In this document: positions 1 through 5,985 of the stretch, in pieces
Layout of the letters: every line of letters begins with the position of its first letter
How positions within the stretch are numbered: the first letter of the stretch is position 1
DNA from: Candidatus Hydrogenedentota bacterium
GTDB taxonomy: Bacteria; Hydrogenedentota; Hydrogenedentia; Hydrogenedentales; SLHB01
Direction of reading: 5' to 3'
Assembly: GCA_007136375.1 (NCBI GenBank)
Contig: SLHB01000388.1
Span: 1-7,672 of the forward strand
Length of the DNA: 7,672 bases
The notes under the pieces: generated by a model
What the model was told of the DNA's origin: nothing
The model's input: the letters and a program-made list of their open reading frames with translations, nothing else
The model's database searches: none
Program-made: the position numbers and the translations under genes

Positions 1-120
1 CAGGAGGCGCCGCGTGTGGATGACCCCCGCCCGTTTCCGCTGTTCCGCCTGGCGCGGTGGGTCCCGAAGCGCCCATGGGAAGCCAGCGTAGCCCCGCCGC
101 GAGAGGAGCCCATATCATGA
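1..120 (+). CDS. 3' end of an unrecognised CDS in the flagellar-type operon
   Basis: Frame 1 is open from the window edge to TGA at 118-120, giving the last 39 residues of a protein that begins upstream. The tail is rich in Pro, Arg and Trp (it contains PRPFPLFRLARWVPKRPW) and shows no domain I can name. It is judged a real gene end because its TGA overlaps the ATG of the next gene in a 4-base ATGA junction (117-120), the usual arrangement for translationally coupled genes, and the same junction type recurs at 2377-2380. The ribosome binding site of the next gene (AGGAG, 104-108) lies inside this tail. By position it is probably a flagellar or motility gene, but that is inference from the neighbours only. 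Confidence 0.6.
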   Translation, partial: QEAPRVDDPRPFPLFRLARWVPKRPWEASVAPPREEPIS

Positions 121-1163
121 CGCCATTCGAATGGCTAATCGCCATCGCCGTGTTCGCCATGCTTGGCGGCGCGGGCGTCTGCGCCGGTTTCGGTGTCCAG
201 GCGTTGTGGCGCCGATTCCGGGGCCGTAACGAGCCGCGGGCGGGGCAGCAACTCCATGCCCGCGACATGGCGAACATGATGATCCTCTTCCAGACGATGC
301 GTGACATGCTCGACGAGCAAAAGGAGCTTGCCCGCCAGCTCAACGACAGCTTCGATGAAAAGATCGCCAAGATGGACCGGATGATGAGCGACGCCCGGGA
401 CGAACTGGAGGCCGTCAAAGAGGCCACGGGCCAGCTTGCGCTGCAAACCGCCGAAACGCGGGAGGACCTGCTCAGCATTCAGCGGCAAACCGGATACATC
501 CGTGACGGCGATCGCCCGCGCGGCTCCCATCCGGACGAAGCGATTGAGCCCAATCAAACGGAGGCGTCCGCCGATACGGAATCTGCCGGGGACGGTAGTC
601 TCTTGGGCCGAGATGAGGCAGCCGGGTCGCCGGAGGCGGAGGACGCCGAAGCCGAATCCGTACGGCCCAATGGCGATCCCAGCGCTCCTGCTGGCGAGGA
701 CGGGAAAGATCAGGGTTTAGCACGGCCTCCCCTACAACTGCTGAAGCGGCCGGAGGCATCCTCCGCCTCACCCGGCGCGGAGGAAGAAGAGCGGGAACCG
801 GAATCCGAGTATTGGGTGGGCCTTGACTTCGGCGGCGACACGCCGAACCCTCAAGACTTCGATGTGCCCGGCGAGCCGCCGGGCGAACCGGCCGACGCCG
901 AAGCCGCTCGGGACGCCTTTCGCGCCCTGTTGAACATGAGCCAGAGAGAGGGAAATGCTTTCGGGCAGGCCGATAGCGATGGATCGGCGGCAGACGAAGG
1001 GCGTTCGGCCGGCCATGGCGGAGCAGGTTCGAACGCCATCAAGGCGCGGGTCTGCGAATACAACGACGCCGGCATGCCCGTGGCCCAGATCGCCAGCGAG
1101 TTGGGCATCGGAAAGGGCGAAGTGCGTCTCATCCTGAGTCTGCGGGACAACGGAGGTAGCTGA
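117..1163 (+). CDS. Membrane-anchored coiled-coil protein with C-terminal DUF2802/DUF6115-like helix-turn-helix, flagellar cluster
   Basis: A 348-residue protein. The ATG at 117 is chosen over upstream in-frame starts because AGGAG lies 8 bases before it and it overlaps the stop of the preceding gene. Residues 6-29 form one hydrophobic N-terminal membrane segment followed by Arg-rich WRRFRGR, which suggests an N-out, C-cytoplasmic single-pass anchor. Residues about 50-125 are a long charged, Met-rich coiled coil. Residues about 130-305 are an acidic Pro/Glu/Ala/Gly linker of low complexity. Residues 308-345 are a compact helix-turn-helix-like end (AGMPVAQIASELGIGKGEVR) resembling the C-terminus of DUF2802/DUF6115 proteins, which are often encoded in flagellar or chemotaxis loci. 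The gene lies in an operon with FliK-like and FlhB-like genes (2-base gap to the next). The exact role is unknown; a scaffold tied to the basal body or chemotaxis apparatus is a guess. Confidence 0.75.
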   Translation: MTPFEWLIAIAVFAMLGGAGVCAGFGVQALWRRFRGRNEPRAGQQLHARDMANMMILFQTMRDMLDEQKELARQLNDSFDEKIAKMDRMMSDARDELEAVKEATGQLALQTAETREDLLSIQRQTGYIRDGDRPRGSHPDEAIEPNQTEASADTESAGDGSLLGRDEAAGSPEAEDAEAESVRPNGDPSAPAGEDGKDQGLARPPLQLLKRPEASSASPGAEEEEREPESEYWVGLDFGGDTPNPQDFDVPGEPPGEPADAEAARDAFRALLNMSQREGNAFGQADSDGSAADEGRSAGHGGAGSNAIKARVCEYNDAGMPVAQIASELGIGKGEVRLILSLRDNGGS

Positions 1164-1165
1164 GC

Positions 1166-2380
1166 ATGGGCGGTGTCTACGGCGTCAGTCCCGTTATGGT
1201 GTCCGTCGTGGGCCAGTTGGGACAGGCGGTCGAGTTGCGCCCAGGCCAACACTACAGCGGGACGGTCCAAGCTTCGGGGGACAATCTGTCCGTGCAGATC
1301 GGCACGCATAACGTGCCCATTGAACCCGTCGCTGGCATCCAGGCGGGCCAGCACGTGGACCTGGAGCTCGTGGAGGGCCGGAACGGGCCCAAGCTGCGCC
1401 TCACGCCCCGGGCCGCGCCGCAACCATCCACGACCCCGCCGGCGCAGCAAGGGGGCATTTGGAGCGTTCTGACGGCCGCCCTGGAAAGCCTAAACGCCCT
1501 CGGGGCCGTTGAGACGGCCCGGCAGTTGCCGCCCGCGTTCCTGCCGCCCAAGCAAGGTCCCCTGGAACAGCTCCTGCTCTTGTTCCTGAACCGCGGCCGC
1601 TTGGGTCCGGACCTTCAGCGCGTTTCCAGCTTGGTGACGCAGGCCGCCAACGGCGGCGCCCTGTCCCAGCAACAAGCCAGCGCGTTTACCGCCCTCGTGG
1701 ATGGCCTCCTTGTGTCCGGCGCGTCTGGCTTGGTGGACGCGTTGCGCCGCTTGACGCTGACGGTTGGCCGTTCGCCGGAAGCGCGCCTGGCCGCCGCCAT
1801 CAACCACGGCTCCGTGGACGAACTGCTCAAGAGCCTGCGGCAGGACGCGCAGACCGAGCTCGCCCGGATGCGCAATGACGCCGCCTTGGCCCGGTTTCTC
1901 CGCGAGGCGGGGGCGCATCATGAGTTTCAACAGACGGTGGACCGGGTGTTGAACCGTCTCGCAAGCGCGCAACTTCAGAACTTGCGGGCATTCGAACTGC
2001 CCTATCTCTTCATGGAGCTCGCTTTCGGAGAGCGCTCGGGCCTGGGCGCCGGGCAGATTCACCTGTTCGGTGAAGGCGCTGGCGCCGCGAACCGTTTCGA
2101 CGGCCAGAACGCCACCGTGGTGTTCGACCTTACCGCCGGCCGCCTCGGGGATATGTGGGTTACCCTGTCGATTGTCCGGGGACACTGCAATTGCTGGTTC
2201 CGCGTTGTTGAGTCCAATGTCCTCCACGAACTGGAACGGGCCGCCCCCAGCCTGAAGGAAGGGTTGATCGGCGCGGGGTATCCCAGCGCGCACGTGCAGG
2301 TCACCCTATGGGATGGGGATCGTCTGAAAGAGGCCGCGGCGCTAATGCGCCGTTTCTCGAGGTTAAACCTTCAAGCATGA
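1166..2380 (+). CDS. FliK-type (Flg_hook domain) protein, YlqG-like
   Basis: A 404-residue protein starting at ATG 1166, with GGAGG at 1152-1156 (9-base spacing) inside the end of the previous gene. Residues about 1-90 look like a small beta domain, followed by a Pro/Gln/Thr linker (about 88-102) and a helical, Leu-rich central part (about 105-265). Residues about 273-397 resemble the C-terminal domain of the flagellar hook-length control protein FliK: an ELPYLFMEL beta strand, an FDLTAGRLGDMWVTLSI core, CWFRVVES, then two helices and VQVTLWDG. In FliK this domain contacts the cytoplasmic domain of FlhB to switch export from hook to filament subunits. The stop overlaps the start of an FlhB-domain gene (ATGA, 2377-2380), as expected for a FliK/FlhB-type partner pair; Bacillus ylqG-ylqH is the closest arrangement I know. 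A C-x-C pair (Cys341, Cys343) just before the WFR strand is unusual. It could be a second FliK-like protein and not the hook ruler itself. Confidence 0.75.
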   Translation: MGGVYGVSPVMVSVVGQLGQAVELRPGQHYSGTVQASGDNLSVQIGTHNVPIEPVAGIQAGQHVDLELVEGRNGPKLRLTPRAAPQPSTTPPAQQGGIWSVLTAALESLNALGAVETARQLPPAFLPPKQGPLEQLLLLFLNRGRLGPDLQRVSSLVTQAANGGALSQQQASAFTALVDGLLVSGASGLVDALRRLTLTVGRSPEARLAAAINHGSVDELLKSLRQDAQTELARMRNDAALARFLREAGAHHEFQQTVDRVLNRLASAQLQNLRAFELPYLFMELAFGERSGLGAGQIHLFGEGAGAANRFDGQNATVVFDLTAGRLGDMWVTLSIVRGHCNCWFRVVESNVLHELERAAPSLKEGLIGAGYPSAHVQVTLWDGDRLKEAAALMRRFSRLNLQA

Positions 2381-2673
2381 ATCAGCCTCCCTCTGGCGGC
2401 GACGCCATCCGCCGCCGCGCCGTGGTGCTCCGCTACCACTCCGAACAGGACACCGCTCCCCGCGTCATGGCCAAAGGCGGCGGCTTCCTAGCCGAACGCC
2501 TCATTGAGATCGCCCGGGAAAACAACATCCCCATACAGGAAGACCCCGATCTCGTCGCGGTATTGTCCCGGTTGGACCTCAATACGGAGATCCCCGAGGA
2601 CCTTTACCAGGCTGTTGCGGAGGTCCTCGCCTTCGTGCACCGTGTCAACGGCGCCCCAAGGACTGGGCCTTGA
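2377..2673 (+). CDS. Stand-alone FlhB C-terminal-domain homologue (YlqH/FlhX-like)
   Basis: A 98-residue cytoplasmic protein with no membrane segment. It matches the export-gate FlhB C-terminal domain along its length: AVVLRY, then APRVMAKG, then an ERLIEIARENNIPI helix-strand, DPDLVAVLSRLDLNTEIP, and the closing helix DLYQAVAEVLAFVHRVNG. Full FlhB carries the self-cleaving NPTH motif just before the AVAL-RY strand; here that position reads IRRR, so cleavage is not possible, as is usual for the short FlhB-like paralogues. Such proteins are thought to bind FliK-like partners or to substitute for the FlhB cytoplasmic tail. ATG 2377 is chosen because it overlaps the stop of the FliK-like gene; the longer in-frame form would read through that gene. 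It is the last gene of the operon. Confidence 0.85.
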   Translation: MNQPPSGGDAIRRRAVVLRYHSEQDTAPRVMAKGGGFLAERLIEIARENNIPIQEDPDLVAVLSRLDLNTEIPEDLYQAVAEVLAFVHRVNGAPRTGP

Positions 2674-2699
2674 CCGGTTGGCGGGCCGTGTCTCATACT
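2670..2699 (+). promoter_or_regulatory. Possible sigma-70 promoter for the ferritin-like gene
   Basis: TTGACC (2670-2675, overlapping the stop of the FlhB-like gene) is separated by 18 bases from CATACT (2694-2699). The -35 matches consensus at 5 of 6 and the -10 at 4 of 6. It would give a leader of about 145 bases before the ATG at 2851. No better match was seen in 2674-2850. That gap otherwise contains only a GC-rich stretch with a short CCGCGG dyad (2754-2759 and 2765-2770) that has no T-run, so the upstream operon may read into this gene. Confidence 0.35.
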
Positions 2700-2850
2700 A
2701 GGAAAGCGCGCCGCCCTAGCGCGTCTTGGGGACGGGCTTGCGCGTTGAAGGGTCCGCGGTGTTCCCGCGGGCGGGGCCGGGGGGCTCTCTCCGATTCACT
2801 AGCAACCATTACTGCGTTTCTAACCCATGAAGGCGAAGGAGCAGGTATAT

Positions 2851-3276
2851 ATGAATAAGCAAGCGTTGATAGATGCATTGAACGAAGATCTGGCGAACGA
2901 GCTGAGCGCGGTGATTCAATACGTCACATACGCCGCGAAAACGACAGGGCCCATGCGGCCGCAACTGTTCAATTTCTTCATGTCGGAAGTGCCGGACGAG
3001 ACCGGTCATGCCCAGTTTCTGGCCAACAAGATTGTGGCGCTCGGCGGCGAGCCCGTGACCACGCCGGCCGCCGTGCCTCCGGCGAAGACCAACCGGGAGA
3101 TGCTGGAGCGGGTTGTGGAGGCCGAGAAGCTGGCCATCGAGTCGTACTCGAAGCGGGCCCAGCAGGCGGAGGAATACGGCGACAAAGGGCTGCAAGTGGC
3201 GTTGGAAGACATGGTCCGGGATGAAACCAGCCACTACGAAGAGACCGAGCGCATTTTGCGCGAGTGGGGCGCGTAA
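2851..3276 (+). CDS. Short bacterioferritin-like diiron protein (ferritin-like four-helix bundle)
   Basis: A 141-residue cytoplasmic protein. The start at 2851 is set by AAGGAG (2836-2841) 9 bases upstream; an in-frame ATG at 2827 has no comparable site. It is a four-helix ferritin-like domain with a full set of diiron ligands in bacterioferritin order: Glu17 (helix A), Glu50 and His53 (E-x-x-H, helix B), Glu92 (helix C), Glu125 and His128 (E-x-x-H, helix D). The residue after Glu50, the haem-binding Met52 in classical bacterioferritin, is Thr51, so haem binding of that kind is not expected. The chain ends just after helix D, lacking the fifth short helix of bacterioferritin (about 158 residues), so assembly into a classical 24-mer is uncertain. 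A likely role is iron oxidation/storage or peroxide detoxification. It appears to be a separate unit placed by chance beside the flagellar genes. Confidence 0.85.
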   Translation: MNKQALIDALNEDLANELSAVIQYVTYAAKTTGPMRPQLFNFFMSEVPDETGHAQFLANKIVALGGEPVTTPAAVPPAKTNREMLERVVEAEKLAIESYSKRAQQAEEYGDKGLQVALEDMVRDETSHYEETERILREWGA

Positions 3277-3307
3277 GCCCCAGCGGATACCGTACCTGTC
3301 GAGGATC

Positions 3308-3353
3308 AATCATCCCCCTGGGTCCAACGATGGCCCCCGGGGGATGGTTTCTT
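3308..3353 (+). terminator. Rho-independent-type terminator after the ferritin-like gene
   Basis: An inverted repeat has arms 3308-3318 (AATCATCCCCC) and 3339-3349 (GGGGGATGGTT), 11 pairs including one G-T wobble. It extends inward past one mismatch by GGG/CCC. The strand continues with TTTCTT (3348-3353), a short interrupted T-run. It lies 31 bases after the ferritin-like stop and between two convergent genes, where a terminator is expected. The minus-strand side has no T-run, so it is probably efficient mainly for the plus strand. Confidence 0.65.
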
Positions 3354-3426
3354 ACGCTGAGGCGGGTTCCCGTGTCCGTATTGTGAGACCGGGGGAGCCG
3401 GCGGAGGAGGAGAGTGTTGGGGGCGG

Positions 3427-3993
3427 TTAGTGCACGGAGGCGCCGGTGTTGTGGTTGCCGCCGTTGCTGTGCAGGACACGCTCCTGCACTTGGTTGTGGC
3501 GCTCCATGGCGAGGCGGAGGAAATCGTCGGCCAGATTGGTGTCCGTGGGGAAACTGGTAACCGAACAGCCGTATCCAGCGATGACCTGTTCCAGGTCGGC
3601 CGAAAGGCGGTCCAACACCTGGCGCGCCCCCTCTTCACCTGTCTCCACCAACAACACGGCCAAGCTGGAGTCGCTGAGGCGGAAGACATGATCCGACGCC
3701 CGCAGTTCTTGCGAGAGCCGTTGACCCAGGGACGGCATGACATCCCGCTGTTCTCCCGGCGCGCAGACCGTCACTAGAGTCGTTGCGGCGGGATAGCGGA
3801 TTGAGCGCTGGAGTTCTTCCTGCACCCGGGTGCGCAAATAGCTCTCTGTGCGCAGACCCGTTGCGGGGTCGCGGTGGGCAAGCTTCTCCAACAGATGGCA
3901 TCGCCGTTCGAGCTCAGCCCGTTGCTTCGTCTCTTCCTGTAATCGCTTCTTCAAATCGTCAACGGCGGCTTTCCACCGGGTGGTCTCATCCAT
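3427..3993 (-). CDS. Coiled-coil plus degenerate GGDEF domain; putative c-di-GMP receptor
   Basis: A 188-residue soluble protein. ATG at 3993 is preferred to the in-frame TTG at 4041, since GGAG lies 10 bases before it. Residues about 5-38 form a charged coiled coil running straight into HRDPATGLRTESYL (40-53), the conserved start of GGDEF domains (DxLTGLxNR). The remaining fold is recognisable up to RLSDSSLAVLL (105-115), which aligns with the RLGGDEFAVLL signature: the GGDEF tract is SDSSL (107-111), and the FDxFKxIND substrate loop is absent, so cyclase activity is not expected. Residues 98-101 read RASD, an RxxD motif exactly five residues before the signature, the position of the inhibitory c-di-GMP-binding I-site. 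Degenerate GGDEF proteins that keep an I-site (PelD, PopA) are c-di-GMP receptors, and this is inferred here. The domain is shorter than the usual roughly 160-170 residues. It diverges from the REC/NtrC operon and converges on the ferritin-like gene. Confidence 0.75.
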   Translation of the reverse strand: MDETTRWKAAVDDLKKRLQEETKQRAELERRCHLLEKLAHRDPATGLRTESYLRTRVQEELQRSIRYPAATTLVTVCAPGEQRDVMPSLGQRLSQELRASDHVFRLSDSSLAVLLVETGEEGARQVLDRLSADLEQVIAGYGCSVTSFPTDTNLADDFLRLAMERHNQVQERVLHSNGGNHNTGASVH

Positions 3994-4048
3994 TCCGACT
4001 TCGCTCCATCTGCTCCAGATCCCCAAGCTGCAAGTACGCAAGTTTCAT
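3986..4048 (-). CDS. Possible 20-residue upstream ORF overlapping the GGDEF-like gene
   Basis: From ATG at 4048 the minus strand reads 20 residues (MKLAYLQLGDLEQMERSRNG) and stops at TGA 3988-3986, overlapping the first codons of the GGDEF-like gene by 8 bases. The frame is open further upstream to about 4145, so a longer form from a TTG is possible. The peptide is amphipathic and protein-like, and the overlap is typical of translational coupling. However, no good ribosome binding site precedes the ATG, and I know no matching family. It may be a coupling leader, the remnant of an N-terminal extension moved out of frame, or chance. Confidence 0.25.
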   Translation of the reverse strand: MKLAYLQLGDLEQMERSRNG

Positions 4049-4165
4049 GCCCGATGCCGGATCGCCCAAGAATGCCCCAAAACGACTGGTTTTGCCCCTT
4101 TTTTCGAATGATTGGAGGGGCAATCGGGCAGCGTGGCTGCATCATGGTGATCAACTTTGTACGAG

Positions 4166-4195
4166 AGTTTATCAGTGGTGGTATATACTTGTCCC
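4166..4195 (-). promoter_or_regulatory. Possible sigma-70 promoter for the GGDEF-like gene
   Basis: On the minus strand GGGACA (4195-4190) is separated by 18 bases from TAAACT (4171-4166), each 4 of 6 to consensus. It would start transcription near 4158, about 165 bases before the ATG at 3993. It is the best candidate seen in the divergent gap but is weak. A GTATATAC palindrome (4181-4188) lies in its spacer. Confidence 0.3.
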
Positions 4196-4252
4196 GGCGC
4201 CGGAGTGTTCTTCTTGACAGGGTGCCGAACGTAGGGTAGCATGAGTATATAC
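4181..4252. repeat. Duplicated GTATATAC palindrome in the divergent intergenic region
   Basis: The perfect 8-base palindrome GTATATAC occurs at 4181-4188 and again at 4245-4252, 64 bases apart (close to six helical turns). The first copy sits in the spacer of the possible leftward promoter. The second lies just after the -10 of the rightward promoter, at about its transcription start. This pattern suits a paired operator for a regulator of both divergent units, but no protein is identified and AT-rich octamers can recur by chance. Confidence 0.35.
4214..4242 (+). promoter_or_regulatory. Sigma-70-type promoter for the REC-kinase/NtrC operon
   Basis: TTGACA (4214-4219, perfect -35) is separated by exactly 17 bases from TAGCAT (4237-4242, 4 of 6 to the -10 consensus). 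Transcription would start near 4249, about 57 bases before the TTG start at 4306. No -24/-12 element was seen here, so the activator operon seems to be housekeeping-transcribed and to act upstream of sigma-54 genes. Confidence 0.65.
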
Positions 4253-4305
4253 ATCCAGCCAGCGAGGGGCTGTAAATTGGGTGATGCTGGTGGAGTCTCA
4301 TACCT

Positions 4306-5985
4306 TTGAATGACATCTCGCTCTCTCCGGGAAGCACAGAGATTCTAGTCATCGAGGACGACCTTGGGCAACAAGGGTACCTCGCCGACGTCATTGCGCA
4401 GCTCGGGTATCAGTGCACGTGCGCGGCGTCTTGCGAGGAAGGCCGGGCCGTGTTCGAGGAGAAGCGGTTCTCCTGCATGTTTGTTGACCTTGGGCTTCCG
4501 GACGGGAACGGGCTGACGGTCCTGTCCGAGCTCTCGCGGATCGACCCTTGCGTGGTTCCTATTATCCTCACCGGGGACGACAGCGCCGAGACCATCGTGG
4601 AAACGATGCGCGCGGGCGCGTTCGACTACCTCACCAAACCGGTGGAGGGTCCAGAGCTCCGGGCGGCCATATCCCGGGCCGTCGGCCACCACGGGGTGGT
4701 TCATGAACGCGCGCAGCTCACGGCGATGCTCTTGGAGGAGCAGGCAAAGCTCCGCTCTCGCGTCGAAGAGGCCACGGCCGACTTGCGCCAGTACGCTGCC
4801 GCCTGCGAGAACAGCAACCTGCGTCTCCGCGCCTTGCTCGGGCTGACTCGTATTTCCACGCACTATTACACCGAAGAAATGCTGATGCGGGACGTGTTCA
4901 AGGAGCTGTCCCGCCTCCTGCCCATTCGCGCGACCGTGCTGTGCGACGTCGTCCGGCAGAAGATGCTGGCCATGTACCTCAACGGCGAAGGCGAGCTAGA
5001 CTATACCGCCGCGGACGCGAAGAACGCCAGCGCCGGCTACGATTCGCTCTTGGCCGAGGCCGACCCGCAACGGTTTGTCACGTCCTGGTTCGAACAGCAT
5101 ACGGGGGTGGACGCCTCCGGATTCGCCCCCTTCGTCTATCCCCAAACCCTTTGGAGCCGCAGCATCTGCACCGTCGGCTTCTTTCTCTCCCCTGACTTCG
5201 AGGGCGACGAAGCCGATCAGGAATTCTTGGGCATGTGTTCCCGGTTCTTGGCTTTCGAATGGGAACAGGCGAATTTGCTCTTGCACGTGGCGCATCACGC
5301 CACCTTGGGCAATATCGCCACGGAGCTGGCCCGCAACTTCGTCCAGCCTTTGACCGCCATCCGCATGGCCGCCGACATTATGCATGAAAGCGCCGAGAAC
5401 GCTGAAACGATGCAGGGGATCGGCGTGGTCCGTGAAAACGTGGAGCGGCTCCGCGCCCAGACCCAGGAGTTCCGAAAGCTCTCGACGTTGCGCGAGGGGA
5501 GCGTGCAGACGGTGCGGCTGGAAGACTATGTGAGCCAAGCGCTGGACATCCTGGCCGTCGCCATTCAAAACCGGAACGTGACGGTTACGAAAGAACTGGA
5601 GGGTGACTTCGAGTGCGTGCTCCTCAACGGCGCCGCCCTGGCGCGCACGTTCATGCATCTCATCCTGAGCGCCCTGCGGTCGGTCGAAAGCGGCGGCGGC
5701 ATCACCGTTCGGCTCAGACACGCTGGCCAGGACCATGTCGCCTTTGAATTGACCCACGACGGACTCGAGGCCGGTTTGTCCGGGCCCGCGGGCCGGCTGC
5801 ATGGGCCGGTCTACTACGTCGACGCCAACAACGCGCACCCGGGGGTCCAGTTGGCCGAGCGCACGGTGCACAGTTGTGGAGGCAAGTTCAGTGTGGAGTC
5901 GGACGAGGACGGCGCAAGCGTGGTGCGCATTCTGTTGCCGCGCAACGCCACCGATCCCGCCGTGGCCAAGGGGCTGACATGGTGA
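4306..5985 (+). CDS. REC-coiled coil-histidine-kinase-like hybrid with degenerate catalytic boxes (pseudokinase)
   Basis: A 559-residue cytoplasmic protein. The start is TTG 4306: an in-frame stop at 4282-4284 excludes longer forms, GGAG (4292-4295) lies 10 bases before it, and the receiver begins at once. Residues 12-122 are a complete receiver: Asp18/Asp19, phosphoacceptor Asp61 (VDLGLPDG), Thr89 and Lys111. Residues about 133-178 are a coiled coil, and about 180-325 a sensor region of possible GAF type. Residues 330-352 align with the kinase dimerisation/H-box, but the His position is Arg343 (ELARNFVQPLTAI in place of IAHEINNPLTAI). The ATPase part is also eroded: N-box Asn replaced by Ser455 (HLILSALRS), no DxGxG (HDGLEAG, 484-490), and HPGVQL in place of the GTGLGL lid; the last beta strands (GGKFSVES...ILLP) remain. 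Autokinase activity is therefore unlikely, while phosphorylation of its receiver by another kinase is plausible. It overlaps the NtrC-type gene by 7 bases, so the two probably work together, in the position of FleS/FlgS. Confidence 0.8.
   Translation: MNDISLSPGSTEILVIEDDLGQQGYLADVIAQLGYQCTCAASCEEGRAVFEEKRFSCMFVDLGLPDGNGLTVLSELSRIDPCVVPIILTGDDSAETIVETMRAGAFDYLTKPVEGPELRAAISRAVGHHGVVHERAQLTAMLLEEQAKLRSRVEEATADLRQYAAACENSNLRLRALLGLTRISTHYYTEEMLMRDVFKELSRLLPIRATVLCDVVRQKMLAMYLNGEGELDYTAADAKNASAGYDSLLAEADPQRFVTSWFEQHTGVDASGFAPFVYPQTLWSRSICTVGFFLSPDFEGDEADQEFLGMCSRFLAFEWEQANLLLHVAHHATLGNIATELARNFVQPLTAIRMAADIMHESAENAETMQGIGVVRENVERLRAQTQEFRKLSTLREGSVQTVRLEDYVSQALDILAVAIQNRNVTVTKELEGDFECVLLNGAALARTFMHLILSALRSVESGGGITVRLRHAGQDHVAFELTHDGLEAGLSGPAGRLHGPVYYVDANNAHPGVQLAERTVHSCGGKFSVESDEDGASVVRILLPRNATDPAVAKGLTW

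Noticed and set aside
2727..2741. Sigma-54-like element TGG...TTGC upstream of the ferritin-like gene
   Set aside because: It has GG-N10-GC spacing and TTGC, but the -24 half is TGGGGA instead of TGGCAC. In GC-rich DNA this partial match is expected by chance.
2754..2770. CCGCGG-N5-CCGCGG hairpin as terminator of the flagellar-type operon
   Set aside because: The stem is only 6 pairs and is followed by GC-rich sequence with no T-run.
2827..2850. Upstream in-frame ATG for the ferritin-like gene
   Set aside because: AAGGAG at 2836-2841 is placed for ATG 2851, and the ferritin fold starts directly after it; the extra 8 residues lack their own site.
3994..4041. TTG at 4041 as the start of the GGDEF-like gene
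   Set aside because: The extra 16 residues (RTCSLGIWSRWSEVG) are not coiled-coil-like and no ribosome binding site precedes the TTG; ATG 3993 has GGAG upstream.
3430..4217. Plus-strand open frames opposite the GGDEF-like gene
   Set aside because: Their translations are low in recognisable features and mirror the GGDEF-like frame, whose conserved motifs are on the minus strand.
4310..4312. ATG just after the TTG start of the REC-kinase-like gene
   Set aside because: It is in a different frame from the receiver domain, so TTG 4306 is the only fitting start.
4996..5871. 291-residue minus-strand open frame inside the kinase-like gene
   Set aside because: It is a long antisense frame of the kind common in GC-rich coding DNA; the plus-strand product has clear REC and kinase-fold motifs.
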